Source: Nematopogon swammerdamellus
Lineage: Eukaryota; Arthropoda; Insecta; Lepidoptera; Adelidae
Direction of reading: 5' to 3'
Assembly: GCA_946902875.1 (NCBI GenBank)
Contig: OX336339.1
Coordinates: forward strand, 24,893,349 to 24,957,348
DNA length: 64,000 bases
Shown: piece after piece, positions 1 to 9,546 of the stretch
Layout: every line of letters begins with the position of its first letter
How positions within the stretch are numbered: the first letter of the stretch is position 1
Notes under the pieces: model-generated
What the model was told of the DNA's origin: nothing
Seen by the model: only the letters and a program-made list of their open reading frames with translations
Databases searched by the model: none
Program-made: the position numbers and the translations under genes

Positions 1-226
1 AAAACCGGTCCAGTGCGAGTCGAACTAGCGCACCGAAGTTTACCGTACCACAAAAAAAAAACGTTGAAAAAACACGTTTCTTGATTGAGGACCCCCTTAA
101 TTTTTCATTTTTGAAATTTTTCATGTTGTTATATCCGCCAAAATAACACATGTTCTTTGAAAATTTCAACCGGCTAGCTATTCCGTTTCCAAAGATACTG
201 CAGTAGGAAGGACGGACGGACGAACG

Positions 227-257
<31 letters not shown>

Positions 258-430
258 AATGTTGTAGGATTAGTAATAGGCTTCCGCTAAAAAGACAGAA
301 GTTCGAAAATATGAAGAACCTGCTTGTGATACGAATATTGTAAAAGAAGTTCTAACTGAAAATACAGACAGACAGACAGACAGATAGACAGACGTTGTAG
401 GCTTCCGTACGGCATACGGAAACAAAAAAA
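1..430 (+). repeat. GTCY repeat copies in VGLUT intron
   Basis: Starts with the family's typical 5' end (ccggtccagtgcgagtcg) and runs through the 'ttgttatatccgcc' core into (GACA)n at 225-258. A second tail at 365-425 again has (GACA)n and the terminal 'cttccgtacggcatacgg'. It lies downstream of the exon at 506-757. Confidence 0.8.
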
Positions 431-505
431 TCACTGACATTTTAAAATTTCAGACTGTAGTGAAAAATTATTTACATAAAATATTAATAAATCTAAAATT
501 CGTAC

Positions 506-757
506 CTCAACAAATCCCTGCGCGACCTTTATAATGATGACAGCGAGAGGTCCCATGTTCATAGCGCCCGGAATGGCCATATTGAGAAGGGCAGAGATGA
601 AGATAGCGGCTCCGAAGATCCTGTTGGCCGGGTAGCGAGAGGCGAGGAACCCTCCGGGCACCTGGGTGATTAGGTACCCGGCGAAGTATGACGAGTCTAT
701 GGCGCTCTCCACGCCAACCGACCAGTTGAACTGAGAGTTCCCAACTACTACGGTATC
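506..757 (-). CDS. VGlut: VGLUT-like transporter, internal exon (TM2-TM3)
   Basis: This exon encodes 84 codons covering the end of luminal loop 1, TM2 and TM3 of an SLC17-type vesicular glutamate transporter, which loads glutamate into synaptic vesicles using the proton gradient. Diagnostic stretches are [40 protein letters not shown] and the terminal KVAQGFVE, which in VGLUTs is followed by the conserved GVTYPACHG block; that next exon lies off the left edge. The exon is bounded on the minus strand by acceptor AG (759-758) after a pyrimidine tract and donor GTACG from 505. It begins and ends in phase 0. The AAT ending the previous exon joins GAT ACC here, making an N-D-T sequon across the junction. 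The TM2 position that is histidine in vertebrate VGLUTs is Asp here (AIDSSYF). Family assignment is strong; substrate is inferred from the family. Confidence 0.9.
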
Positions 758-940
758 CTGTGGTGGAAGAAAAGCGATTAATCTCAACAATAAAAAATGT
801 TTTTGGTACATTTAGAGTTTTGTCGATTATGCTATATTTTATAAGATTTTCAAGGCCAAACAAATGGCCCTTTTGCAACCGAAAGTGTCTCCCCGTCATT
901 ATTCGGAACGCAGTGGAGGAATCATCATCTTCTTCGTTAA

Positions 941-1042
941 AAGGTACACATACATACCTACATACATATCGTCACGTCTGTTTCCCAGTGGGATAGGCAG
1001 AGACAACGGATCTCCACGTGCCACGGTCCTGCCTAACACACC
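941..1042 (-). pseudogene. RTE-like LINE ORF2 3' end, distal half
   Basis: On the minus strand this reads DRGTWRSVVSAYPTGKQ followed by a TATG-type simple tail, the same sequence that ends the fragment at 36635-36938. It is separated from its upstream half (1549-1790) by a composite SINE. It sits in the VGLUT intron between the exons at 506 and 1946. Confidence 0.7.
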
Positions 1043-1548
1043 TTTTTTTTTTTTTTTTTTTATGGAACCTGACACGGTTGGCTACATCACCTACAACATC
1101 CGTGATGTCAGCCCATAACACAGGGTGAACTAGGTGCCATGTCAGTGCTTCCCTTCATTTCATGTCGGCTACACTAAACTGGACGGAAAACACGAACTAT
1201 TTACATAGCCGTTTCGACCGACGTTTCGTTCAGTGCGGTGGTACCAACCCGGCCGGGATAAACCCTACCACCTAGTACGGTAAGAAGGGAAGGGACCTAC
1301 AGTTTAACGTGGAATCCGAACCACGGTCAGCCTCCAACGGTCGAGCGGTCACCCATCCAATCACTGACCGCGCTCAGCGTTGCTTAATAACAGTTGACTA
1401 ACCAACCGCGCCACTGAGCTACCGAGGCTGACGAATTTTCTTATCCCTTAGTCGACTTTTACGACATGCGACGGGGAGAGATGCAGTGGGGCTATTCTTT
1501 TTAAGTACCGACCCCACACGGCACAGTACCGACCCCACACGGCACTCT
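1043..1548 (-). mobile_element. Composite SINE: C head + 5S/tRNA head + A tail
   Basis: The poly-A side is at 1043-1060 (T run on plus). The A tail and core follow, then a B-box-like 'ggttcggattcc', a 5S-like segment, the tRNA-like A box near 1395-1430, and finally a C-repeat head (1436-1548) with a duplicated 'gtgtggggtcggtac' start. The same junction recurs at 24605-25095, so the composite moved as one unit. It is inserted in an RTE-like LINE fragment. Confidence 0.8.
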
Positions 1549-1790
1549 GCCGCCTCTTCCACTCTCATAATGTTCTTCATACATGCTCTTCGGTTACGGG
1601 TACTACGCACTTGTTGAGCGCATGCCCGATCTGGTCTAGGTACGTGCTTCTAGGGCACCCTTCCCTACTCTTCCGGTAACATTCGTCCCATAAATTTCTT
1701 TCTTTAGGCTCGTAACATCCATTCTTCCAACATGGCTGACCGACCGCGTTTCTTTCTCAATCCTTGTCACTATATCTTACACATACCGCA
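1549..1790 (-). pseudogene. RTE-like LINE ORF2 C-terminal fragment, proximal half
   Basis: The minus strand reads, with shifts, HVGRMD...KEIYG...GRVGKG and then RSTRNRRACMKNIMRVEEAAE. The same stretch occurs in the 36635-36938 copy, where it continues directly into RGTWRSVVSAYP. Frames are broken, so this is a dead fragment. Confidence 0.7.
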
Positions 1791-1945
1791 AGACTCGTGA
1801 GAGACAACGGTACTGACAGATCTCTGACAACCATCGCGACAGTGTTCGTGAAGGTGGGCCATTCGTTTGGCCCGAAGCCGCTCCACAAACGACTGTGACG
1901 AAAAGCCAAGAGCAAAGGTCACCTCATAGAGGATAAGGAACTCAC

Positions 1946-2166
1946 ATTAAAGAAGTTAGTGCTGTTGTGATGCGTCCCGTCAGCGTTGGTGTCGTTGAGC
2001 ATGGCTGCGGTCTGGTTGGCCTCGTTCGAGATGACCTCGGCCATCTTCAGCTTGGCCATGCTCATGTTGCAGCGCATGCCGAATGTGATGCTGAAGCCGA
2101 AGCAGGCCAGCAGCGCGAGGGTGTAGCGCGTGCTGAGGCACGGGCATTCCGCGCGCAGGTACTTGT
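1946..2166 (-). CDS. VGlut: VGLUT-like transporter, internal exon (TM1 and luminal loop)
   Basis: Translates as a cysteine-containing cytosolic segment ([14 protein letters not shown]), TM1 ([19 protein letters not shown]) and a long luminal loop. The FGMRCN motif at the end of TM1 corresponds to the FGIRCN signature of VGLUTs, whose arginine is important for transport. The loop carries N-glycosylation sequons NQT, NDT and NST, consistent with a lumenal loop. The acceptor is ..ctccag at 2172-2167, with a weak pyrimidine tract; the donor is GTGAGT from 1945. The exon is 221 nt: two bases completing a split Asp codon (G from the upstream exon plus AC here) followed by 73 codons. Third positions are GC-rich, unlike the flanking introns. 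The upstream intron has a SINE starting about 32 bp from this acceptor. Confidence 0.9.
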
Positions 2167-2197
2167 CTGGAGATTTAAAAGTTTTAACATAACATCC

Positions 2198-2920
2198 TTT
2201 GTACCGTGTGGGGCCGGTACTTTAAAAGAATAGCCCCACTGTGACTCTTTTTTTTTTATGGAAACTGGCACGGTTGGCTACATCATCTACAACGTCCGTG
2301 ATGTCAGCCCATAACACCGAGTGAACTAGGTGCCATGTCAGTGTGCTTCCCCCTTTGATCGTGCCGGCTACACTGAACTGGTCGGAAACACAAATTATTT
2401 ACATAGCCGTTTCGACCGACGTTTCATTCAGTGCAGTGGTAACAACCCGGGCGGGTTAAACCCTACCACCAAGTAACATTAGGAGGGAAGGGACCTACAG
2501 TTTAACGACGAATCCGAACCTCGGTCAGCCTCCAACGGTCAGCGGTCACCCATCCAAGTACTGACCGCACCCAGCGTTCCTTAATATTCAATAGCGACAG
2601 TTGACTGTCTGCACCACTGAGCTATCGAGGCTGATCTCTCCCCATGTATGTCGTAAAATGCGACTAAGGGATAAGACTCCCTTCTTATATTACTAGATGG
2701 TAGGGTTTAACCCGCCCGGGTTGGTAGCACCGCACTGAATGAGAGGTCGGTCGAAACGGCTATGTAAATAGTTTGTGTTTTCCGTCCAGTTCAGTGTAGC
2801 CGGCACGATCTAAGGGAGGCACTGACGTGGCACCAAGGTCACCCGGTGTTATGGGCTGACATCACGAATGTTGTAGGTAATGTAGCCAACCGTGTCAATT
2901 TCCATAAAAAAAAATCCAAT
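2198..2920 (+). mobile_element. C-head/A-tail SINE interrupted by another SINE
   Basis: The C-type head (gtgtggggccggtacttt) at 2198-2241 resumes at 2635 (tctctccccatgtatgtcg) and continues into the SINE-A tail, ending in 'tttccataaaaaaaa' near 2917. The gap is a minus-strand SINE-A. The 5S/tRNA head is absent from this copy, as in 30571-30891. It lies in the VGLUT intron, about 32 bp from an exon acceptor. Confidence 0.8.
2247..2634 (-). mobile_element. SINE-A, full length
   Basis: The minus strand begins with the tRNA-like 'cctcgatagctcagtgg', then a 5S-like block (agtacttggatgggtgacc), the B-box-like 'ggttcggattc', the core (cttgg-tggtagggtttaa...gttggtaccac-type), the tail and poly-A. 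It is nested inside the C-head/A-tail SINE. Confidence 0.85.
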
Positions 2921-3529
2921 TGTATTTTATTGTATTGTTTATTGATCATTCATAATATCTTGTCACAATCTGTTCTATTTGACATCAAATTCAAACTTAA
3001 ACTCAAAATTTCTTTTATTGTTTTTACAGACACTTTACACAAACAGAAATTGTCCCTATTTCATAACAGACAAATTATCAATGATTATTCTCTGTTGTGT
3101 GCAAACACCGTCTCCCAAACTGGCCTAACCGGCTGTATCATGACAGACAGTGGTTGCATACAATACTCATAACACTTGACCAAGCTACTCAACATCACAG
3201 TCTAGGAATAAGTAAATAGTACTTAGGTATTACAGTGTTGTATATATATATACTATATCGCTTGTATAACACCTTAAAACACGAGAGAATTGTTAATTAA
3301 ACACGAGATTAAACATTGGAGAATTTAGCGGGTATCTCAAATCATACATATCTGACATATCTGACATATCTGAATATATTCCGCAGTTCCTATAATCTGG
3401 GGATTTCCAAAAGGTGCGTCAATAAATTAAACAACACTTGTTTCAAGGTATAACTGACATGACACCTTGCTGACTTACTGGCTGTATATGAGTTTGCACT
3501 ATAATCACACCAAGTTTGACGTTTGTATG
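2921..3529. other. Intronic sequence with J-repeat fragment
   Basis: 2921-3000 matches, inverted, the J repeat 3' end (tattgtttattgatcattca). The rest, to 3529, has a tandem 'tatctgaca' triplication at 3350-3372 and otherwise nothing I recognise. It is VGLUT intron. Confidence 0.5.
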
Positions 3530-3802
3530 TATTACCGTTTTTACGATAGAGAATAAACAAAAAATCGTTGAAACTCGTTTCTTGTATGTGTTCACCTTCA
3601 TTTTTAACTTTTTAATATTTGTTAGAATATTCGCCATTATAACTCATTTCTGTGAACATTTCAACCGGCTACCTATTACGAATCAAATGATACAGCCCTT
3701 TAAAAGTAGGACAAACAGACGGAATAACAGACTTACAAACGGACAGACGGACGGGGTAGACTTTAGTAATAGGCTTCCGTGCAGATACGGAAACCTAAAA
3801 AG
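3530..3802 (+). repeat. GTCY repeat, diverged
   Basis: Contains the family core (ttcttgtatg, aatatttgttag, tttcaaccggctacctatta), a decayed GACA/GACG stretch and the terminal 'aggcttccgtgcagatacgg' followed by 'aaacctaaaaa'. VGLUT intron. Confidence 0.75.
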
Positions 3803-3902
3803 AATTTCTGAATACGAAAACATAATTGGTATGGTATTTTGTTGCGTTAAATTTGAAGTGTCTGGAGTGTAAAGTGCGATAAGGAACTTCGTTCCAAAAA
3901 TA

Positions 3903-3964
3903 AGGCTGACATCACGGATGTTGTAGGTGATGTATCCAAGCGTGTCAGTTTCCATAAAAAAAAG
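3903..3964 (+). mobile_element. 5'-truncated SINE-A tail next to exon donor
   Basis: Only the last ~60 bp of SINE-A (ggctgacatcacggatgttg to tttccataaaaaaaa). Its poly-A end lies nine bases from the exon boundary at 3973, so the VGLUT intron reads GTCAGGCTC and then poly-T. Confidence 0.85.
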
Positions 3965-3972
3965 AGCCTGAC

Positions 3973-4091
3973 CGATATGCCTCAGGGGTGGCCTGTCGGG
4001 GGACGGCAGGGACTCGGGCGTGCCTCCGTCGCCGAAGGTTCTCTCGTAGCCGCTCTTCTGGTCCACCTCGAAGTTCTCGTACTGGGCATTC
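3973..4091 (-). CDS. VGlut: VGLUT-like transporter, N-terminal cytosolic exon
   Basis: Encodes 39 codons reading NAQYENFEVDQKSGYERTFG, then DGGTPESLPSPDRPPLRHI, plus one base at each end. This is the hydrophilic N-terminal tail that precedes the Cys-rich segment and TM1. The acceptor is strong (tttgtttcag ending at 4092). The end is placed at 3973 because the final G joins AC of the next exon to give Asp and keeps the frame open ([13 protein letters not shown]). The resulting donor, GTCAGG from 3972, is weaker than the GTRAGT consensus, and a SINE poly-T begins nine bases into the intron. No initiator ATG is in this exon, so at least one 5' exon lies upstream (above 4091). I could not find it in the rest of the window. 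Confidence 0.85.
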
Positions 4092-4137
4092 CTGAAACAA
4101 ACCTTACCTTTAATCATTAAAGCAAACTCTACTAGTT

Positions 4138-4512
4138 ATGTGCGTTTCGCCGATGACATTTTTTTTGACATTGATCCTTCAAATTCTCGAGATCAGCTTC
4201 AGACCATGCTGGAAGACCTTTATACAGCGTCAATGAAGGTGGGTCTGAAGATGAACCGGGACAAAACCAAGGTCATGGCGACCGAGGTTATGACAGGAGG
4301 ACAAATTATTATTGACGGAGAAGTGATCGAACAGGTTGAAGAGTACTTATATCTCGGTGAAATTCTGAGACTTGGTAGACAAGGTCTGCTAAAGCACTGG
4401 GTTGGGCTGCCTCCGGAAAGTTAAAATTCGCCGATATTGGACACCGGGTGGCTAAGCTCACTTGGCAGTGGGCCTGACACGTCAGCCGAAGAGAGGACGA
4501 CCGTTGGAGTAA
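4138..4512 (+). pseudogene. RTE-type reverse transcriptase fragment
   Basis: Reads RFADDIFFDIDPS..LQTMLEDLYTASMKVGLKMNRDKTKVMAT and QVEEYLYLGE, which are the catalytic FADD region and following motifs of RTE-like non-LTR reverse transcriptases. After about 4375 the frame shifts and a deletion brings in a C-terminal piece (KFADIGHRVAKLTWQWA..HVSRREDDRW in another frame). It lacks the finger domain, endonuclease and C-terminus, so it is a dead remnant just upstream of the VGLUT exon at 3973-4091. Confidence 0.8.
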
Positions 4513-4775
4513 CCGTAGCTCAGTACTGCGATCGGTCGACTGTGGTTAGTGATCATAAGCACACCGGGGCGCGGTCAGAACTTGGATGGGTGACCTTTCG
4601 ACCGTAATCGGAGGCGGACCGTGGTTCGGATTCCATGAAATCTGTATGTCAATTCCCTTCTTACTCAACGGTCGAACGGTCACCCATCCAAGTTTTGACA
4701 GCGCCCAGGTACGCTTATGTTCACGAACGACAGTCGACCGATTGCACCACGGATTTACCGAGGCTAACTATAGTT
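4513..4775. mobile_element. Two SINE-A heads in opposite orientation
   Basis: 4513-4660 (+) has a 5S-like stretch (gatcataagcac, then acttggatgggtgacc) and the B-box-like 'ggttcggattcca'. 4661-4770 (-) carries the complementary head ending at the tRNA-like start. Both lack tails. This is a diverged SINE-A subfamily whose 5S portion is closer to a 5S gene (cataagcacaccggggcgcgg). Confidence 0.7.
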
Positions 4776-4850
4776 TTATAATAAAACTAGCTGAGCCCGC
4801 GGCTCCGCTCGCGTGAAATTCGTATTTCAAAGAAGACAGTAAGTAACTAT
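4776..4850 (+). repeat. E-repeat head at the array border
   Basis: 'actagctgagcccgcggc' followed by 'tccgctcgcgtgaaattcg' and 'aagaagacagtaagtaac', the 5' end of the E repeat. The last part resembles the end of each unit of the adjacent 68-bp array. Confidence 0.7.
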
Positions 4851-7482
4851 GGGCGAGGCCGAAGGCCGAGCTGCGTTCAGGAAGTCGATAAACCATATCT
4901 AAGAAAGTAAGTACGAGTAAGGGCGAGGCCGAAGGCAAGCTGCGTTAAGGTAAACGATAAACCTTGTCAAATAAAGTAAGTAACTAACGGCGAGGCTTCA
5001 GGCTGAACTGTATTCTAGAAAGAAAATAAACCTTCTCGAAGAAAGTAAGTAACTGAGGGCGAGGCCGAAGGCCGAGCTGCGTTCAGGAAGACGATAAACC
5101 TTCTCGAAAAAGTAAGTAACTGAGGGCGAGGCCGAAGGCCGAGCTGCGTTCAGGAAGACTATAAACCTTATCGAAGAAAGTAAGTAACTAAGGGCGAGGC
5201 CGAAGGCCGAGCTGCGTTCAGAAAGACCATGAACCTTCACGAAGACAGTAAGTAACTGAGGGCGAGGCCGAAGGCCGAGCTGCGTTCAGGAAGACTATAA
5301 ACCTTATCGAAGAAAGTAAGTAACTAAGGGCGAGGCCGAAGGCCGAGCTGCGTTCAGAAAGACCATGAACCTTCACGAAGACAGTAAGTAACCGAGGGCG
5401 AGGCCGAAGGCCGAGCTGCGTTCAGGAAGGCGATAAACCTTATCTAAGAAAGTATGTAACTAAGGGCGAGGCCGAAGGCCGAGCTGCGTTCAGAAAAACT
5501 ATAAACCTTCTCGAAGAAAGTAAGTAACTGAAAGCGAGGCCGAAGGCCGAGCTACGTTCAGGAATACCATAAACCTTCTCAAAGAAAGTAAGTAACTAAG
5601 GGCAAGGCCGAAGGCCGAGCTGCGTTCAGGAAGACTATAAACTTTCTCAAAGAAAGTAAGTAATTAAGGGCGATGCCGAAGGCCGAGCTGCGTTCAGGAA
5701 GACTATAAACCTTATCGAAGAAAGTATGTAACTAAGGGCGAGGCCGAAGGCCGAGCTGCATTCAGAAAGACTATAAACCTCGAAGAAAGTAAGTAACTGA
5801 AAGCGAGGCCGAAGGCCGAGCTACGTTCAGGAAGACCATAAACCTTCTCAAAGAAAGTAAGTAACAAAGGGCGAGGCCGAAGGCCGAGCTGCGTTTAGGA
5901 AGACGATAAACCTTATCTAAGAAAGTAAGTAATTAAGGGCGAGGCCGAAGGCCGAGCTACGTTCAGGAAGACCATAAACCTTCTCGAAGAAAGTAAGTAA
6001 CTGAGGGCGAGGCCGAAAGCCGAGCTGCGTTCAGGAATACCATAAACCTTCTCAAAGAAAGTAAGTAACTAAGGGTAAGGCCGAAGGCCGAGCTGCGTTC
6101 AGAAAGACTATAAACTTTCTCAAAGAAAGTAAGTCTTAATTACTTTAAGGGAGGCCGAAGGCCGAGCTGCGTTCAGGAAGACTATAAACCTTATCGAAGA
6201 AAGTTTGTAACTAAGGGCGAGGCCGAAGGCCGAGCTGCATTCAGAAAGACTATAAACCTTCTCGAAGAAAGTAAGTAACTGAAAGCGAGGCCGAAGGCCG
6301 AGCTACGTTCAGGAAGACCATAAACCTTCTCAAAGAAAGTAAGTAACAAAGGGCGAGGCCGAAGGCCGAGCTACGTTCAGGAAGACCATAAACCTTCTCA
6401 AAGAAAGTAAGTAACAAAGGGCGAGGCCGAAGGCCGAGCTGCGTTCAGGAAGACGATAAACCTTATCTAAGAAAGTAAGTAATTAAGGGCGAGGCCGAAG
6501 GCCGAGCTACTTTCAGGAAGACCATAAACCTTTTCGAAGAAAGTAAGTAACTGAGGGCGAGGCCGAAGGCCGAGCTGCGTTCAGGAAGACTATAAACCTT
6601 CTCGAAGAAAATAAGTAACTGAGGGCGAGGCCGAAGGCCGAGCGGCGTTCAGGAAGACGATAAACCTTCTCGAAAAAGTAAGTAACTGAGGGCGAGGCAG
6701 AATACCGACCTGCGTTCAGAAAGACTATAAACCTTCTCAAAGTAAGTAAGTAACTAAGGGCGAGGCCGAAGGCCGAGCTGCGTTCAGGAAGACCATGAAC
6801 CTTCTCGAAAAAGTAAGTAACTGAGGGCGAGGTAGAATACCGACCTGCGTTCAGAAAGACTATAAACCTTCTCAAAGTAAGTAAGTAACTAACGGCGAGG
6901 CCGAAGGCCGAGCTGTGTTCAGGAAGACCATGAACCTTCTCGAAGACAGTAAGTAACTGAGGGCGAGGCCGAAGGCCGAGCTGCATTCAGAAAGACTATA
7001 AACCTTCTCGAAGAAAGTAAGTAACTGAAAGCGAGGTCGAAGGCCGAGCTACGTTCAGGAAGACCATAAACCTTCTCAAAGAAAGTAAGTAATTAAGGGC
7101 GATGCCGAAGGCCGAGCTACGTTCAGGAAGACCATAAACCTTCTCGAAGAAAGTAAGCAACTGAGGGCGAGGCCGAAGGCCGAGCTGCGTTCAGGAAGAC
7201 TATAAACCTTCTCGAAGAAAGTAAGTAACTGAGGGCGAGGCCGAAGGCCGAGCGGCGTTCAGGAAGACTATAAACGTTCTCGAAGAAAGTAAGTAATTAA
7301 GGGCGAGGCCGAAGGCCGAGCTGCATTCAGAAAGACCATGAACCTTCTCGAAGACAGTAAGTAACTGAGGGCGAGGCCGAAGGCCGAGCTGCGTTCAGGA
7401 AGGCGATAAACCTTATCTAAGAATGTAAGTAATTAAGGGCGAGGCCGAAGGCCGAGCTACGTTCAGGAAGACCATAAGACCA
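4851..7482. repeat. 68-bp tandem (satellite-like) array, about 39 units
   Basis: Each unit starts 'gggcgaggccgaaggccgag', continues 'ctgcgttcaggaagac', 'tataaacctt' and 'tcgaagaaagtaagtaac'. Spacing between unit starts is 67-68 bp. Variant units (gcatt/acgtt/gcgtt, ataccg for aaggcc) recur in interspersed order, which suggests repeated block duplications. 'ggccgaaggcc' can form a small hairpin. Stop-free frames on the minus strand arise because three 68-bp units equal 204 nt; I do not consider them genes. Confidence 0.95.
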
Positions 7483-8089
7483 TAATATTACATAAAAAAA
7501 ACAAAAACTTTCATACAAAGTCGTCGTCCCCATTTCCCCCCTTAAAGTTGTAATTTCCAAAAAATCCTTAACGGATTCTTACGTTGTTAAATAAACCTAT
7601 GTTCCAAATTTCAGCTTTCTAGACTTAGTAGTTTCGGCTGTGCGTTAATAGATCAGTCAGTCAGGACAAACAATTTTATAAGTAAGATATCTACTCTTTA
7701 TTCTACTCGTATCTTCTACCAAAAGCATCTATCTACACTACACCAACGCAACGCAACAGAACTGCTAACGCCCTAAATTAAGACCATTCGACACTAAATT
7801 CCGTTTTCTTTGATACTGCTCAACCCTAAGGCTATTTAACTTTATGGTATATAGCCTACTATAGTGAGCCTGAAGAACTACTCTTTACATTGGTGTAAAC
7901 CGCATAAAAATCTGTTAAGTGGTTCCGAGTTTACCTCAAACATACATACATACATGCAAACAGACGTTTCCTTTTATAAGAAGTAGAGATAGAGAAAAGA
8001 AGATAGAGATTAAATTATCCTCCCTTCCCCTCTCCCCGCGGACTCCTCCCCCGTACCTCAACCCCACTCTTCAAAACCACCCCCAGTAT
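7483..8089. repeat. Dispersed repeat fragments
   Basis: 7490-7690 has a 'ttccaaatttcagctttctag...gatcagtcagtcagga' type end. 7710-7975 matches, inverted, the stretch 28862-29100 (gaggtaaact..aaccactta; ccttagggttgag). No gene seen. Confidence 0.55.
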
Positions 8090-8661
8090 GGATAAAATTA
8101 TTTAAAATCATTTAAAATCCTAAAACCTAATTTTGAAATCATCCCCTATTTTAATTTAAGGGTTGATTTGGCAAAAACGCTGAAACACGTAATTCTTTAT
8201 TTTATACCAAAAGCCTAAACATGAATTTTCATATCCCTAACTTGAGAAATGATGGGTTCCCCATACATTCTTTCATCCCCTATTTCACCCCGTTAAGGGT
8301 TGTTTTTTTGAGACAAAAGGTAGCCTATGTTCTTCCTCAGGATGCAATTCAGCTCCGTACAAAATTTCATAAAACCCTAAAATCTAATTTTGAAATCAAC
8401 CTCTATTTTAATTTAAGGGTTGATTTAGCAAAAACGCTGAAACACGTATTTCTTTATTTCATACCAAAAGCCTAAATATAAATTGTCATATCCCTAACTT
8501 AAGAAATGCTGAGTTCCCCATACAAACTTTCATCCCCTATTTCACCCCCTTAAGGGTTGTTTTTTGAGACAAAAAGTAGCCTATGTCCGTCCTCGGGATG
8601 CAGTTCATCTCCGTGCAATATTTTATCGAAATCTGTTCAGCGGTTTAGGCGTGAAAAGGTA

Positions 8662-8697
<36 letters not shown>

Positions 8698-8735
8698 CAG
8701 AGTTACTTTCGAATTTATAATATTAGTATGGATTG
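8090..8735 (+). repeat. Tandem 258-bp repeat ending in (GACA)n
   Basis: The block 'aatttaagggttgatttagc' with 'aaaaacgctgaaacacgta' occurs at about 8152 and 8410, followed each time by 'tttcatcccctatttcacccc'. The second copy runs into 'ctgttcagcggtttaggcgtg', (GACA)8 at 8663-8696 and 'aatttataatattagtatgg', a terminus commonly seen on insect interspersed repeats. Confidence 0.7.
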
Positions 8736-9012
8736 TATGAGTTATATTTTATTTTTCAAACTGCGTGAACATTTTTATCACACCGTATCTTTAAAAAAAT
8801 TGTCACAAGATTGAAGCTCAAGATAAAAATGTTCCCATGAAAAAGTGTATTGTCAGTCAACGGTGCGTTATTCGCGATGCGTTGCCTTGCGTCGCGTGCG
8901 ACGCAATATATACGAATAATATGATTAACTGCATGGAACGGATCCTCCCTCCCTCGCGTCGTTGCTTTCTTCGATGTATAGAATAGGGCTTCAAAGAAAC
9001 ATATATATATAT
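8736..9012. other. Unassigned intergenic sequence
   Basis: No recognised repeat or coding signal. It includes a CpG-rich patch at 8868-8905 (gcgatgcgttgccttgcgtc). Confidence 0.4.
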
Positions 9013-9107
9013 TTTTTTATGGAAACTGACACGGTTGGCTACATCGCCTACTACATCTGTGATGTCAGCCCATAAAACCTTGGTGAACTAGGTGCCATGT
9101 CATACGG
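9013..9107 (-). mobile_element. SINE-A tail, 5'-truncated
   Basis: Poly-T and 'atggaaactgacacggttgg' through 'gtgaactaggtgccatgtca'; only the 3' ~95 bp of SINE-A. Confidence 0.8.
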
Positions 9108-9150
9108 TGACACATACATAATATAGCTATGTCGATTCCAGTAGATACCC

Positions 9151-9529
9151 TTTTTTTTATGGAAACTGACACGGTTGGCTACAACGTCCGTGATGTCAGC
9201 CCATAACACCGGGGAACTAGGTGCCATGTCAGTGCTTTGATCCCCCTTTGATCGTGCCGGCTACACTGAACTGGCCGGAAAACACAAACTATTTACATAG
9301 CCGTTTCGACCGACGTTTCATTCAGTGCGGTGGTACCAACCCGGGCGGGTTAAAGCCTACCACCAAGTAATATTAGGAGGGAAGGGACCTCCAGTTTTAC
9401 GAGGAATCCGAACCTCGGTCAGCCTCCAACGGTCAGCGGTCACCCATCCAAGTACTGACCGCACCCAGCGTTGCTTAACATTAAATAGCGACAGTTGTAT
9501 GTCTGCACCACTGAGCTATCAAGGCTGAC
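9151..9529 (-). mobile_element. SINE-A, full length
   Basis: Poly-T at 9151, tail, core with 'gttggtaccac'-type block, B-box-like segment, 5S-like 'agtacttggatgggtgacc' (on minus) and the tRNA-like 'tagctcagtgg' near 9508-9518. Confidence 0.9.
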
Positions 9530-9546
9530 ATCCATATTATAAATGT

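Noticed and set aside
225..258. CRISPR-like short repeats (GACA arrays)
   Set aside because: Simple microsatellite inside eukaryotic repeats; no spacer structure.
2500..2545. Possible 5S rRNA gene (similarity to 'acttggatgggtgacc')
   Set aside because: Only the internal region matches, and it is embedded in a repeated SINE with poly-A; not a complete 5S gene.
4998..5240. Open frame of 80 codons on minus
   Set aside because: Lies entirely in the 68-bp tandem array; the frame is a by-product of the repeat.
6513..6986. Open frame of 157 codons on minus with repeated 'FGLALSYLL' phrases
   Set aside because: Same array. Periodic peptide arises because three 68-bp units keep the frame; no initiation or family support.
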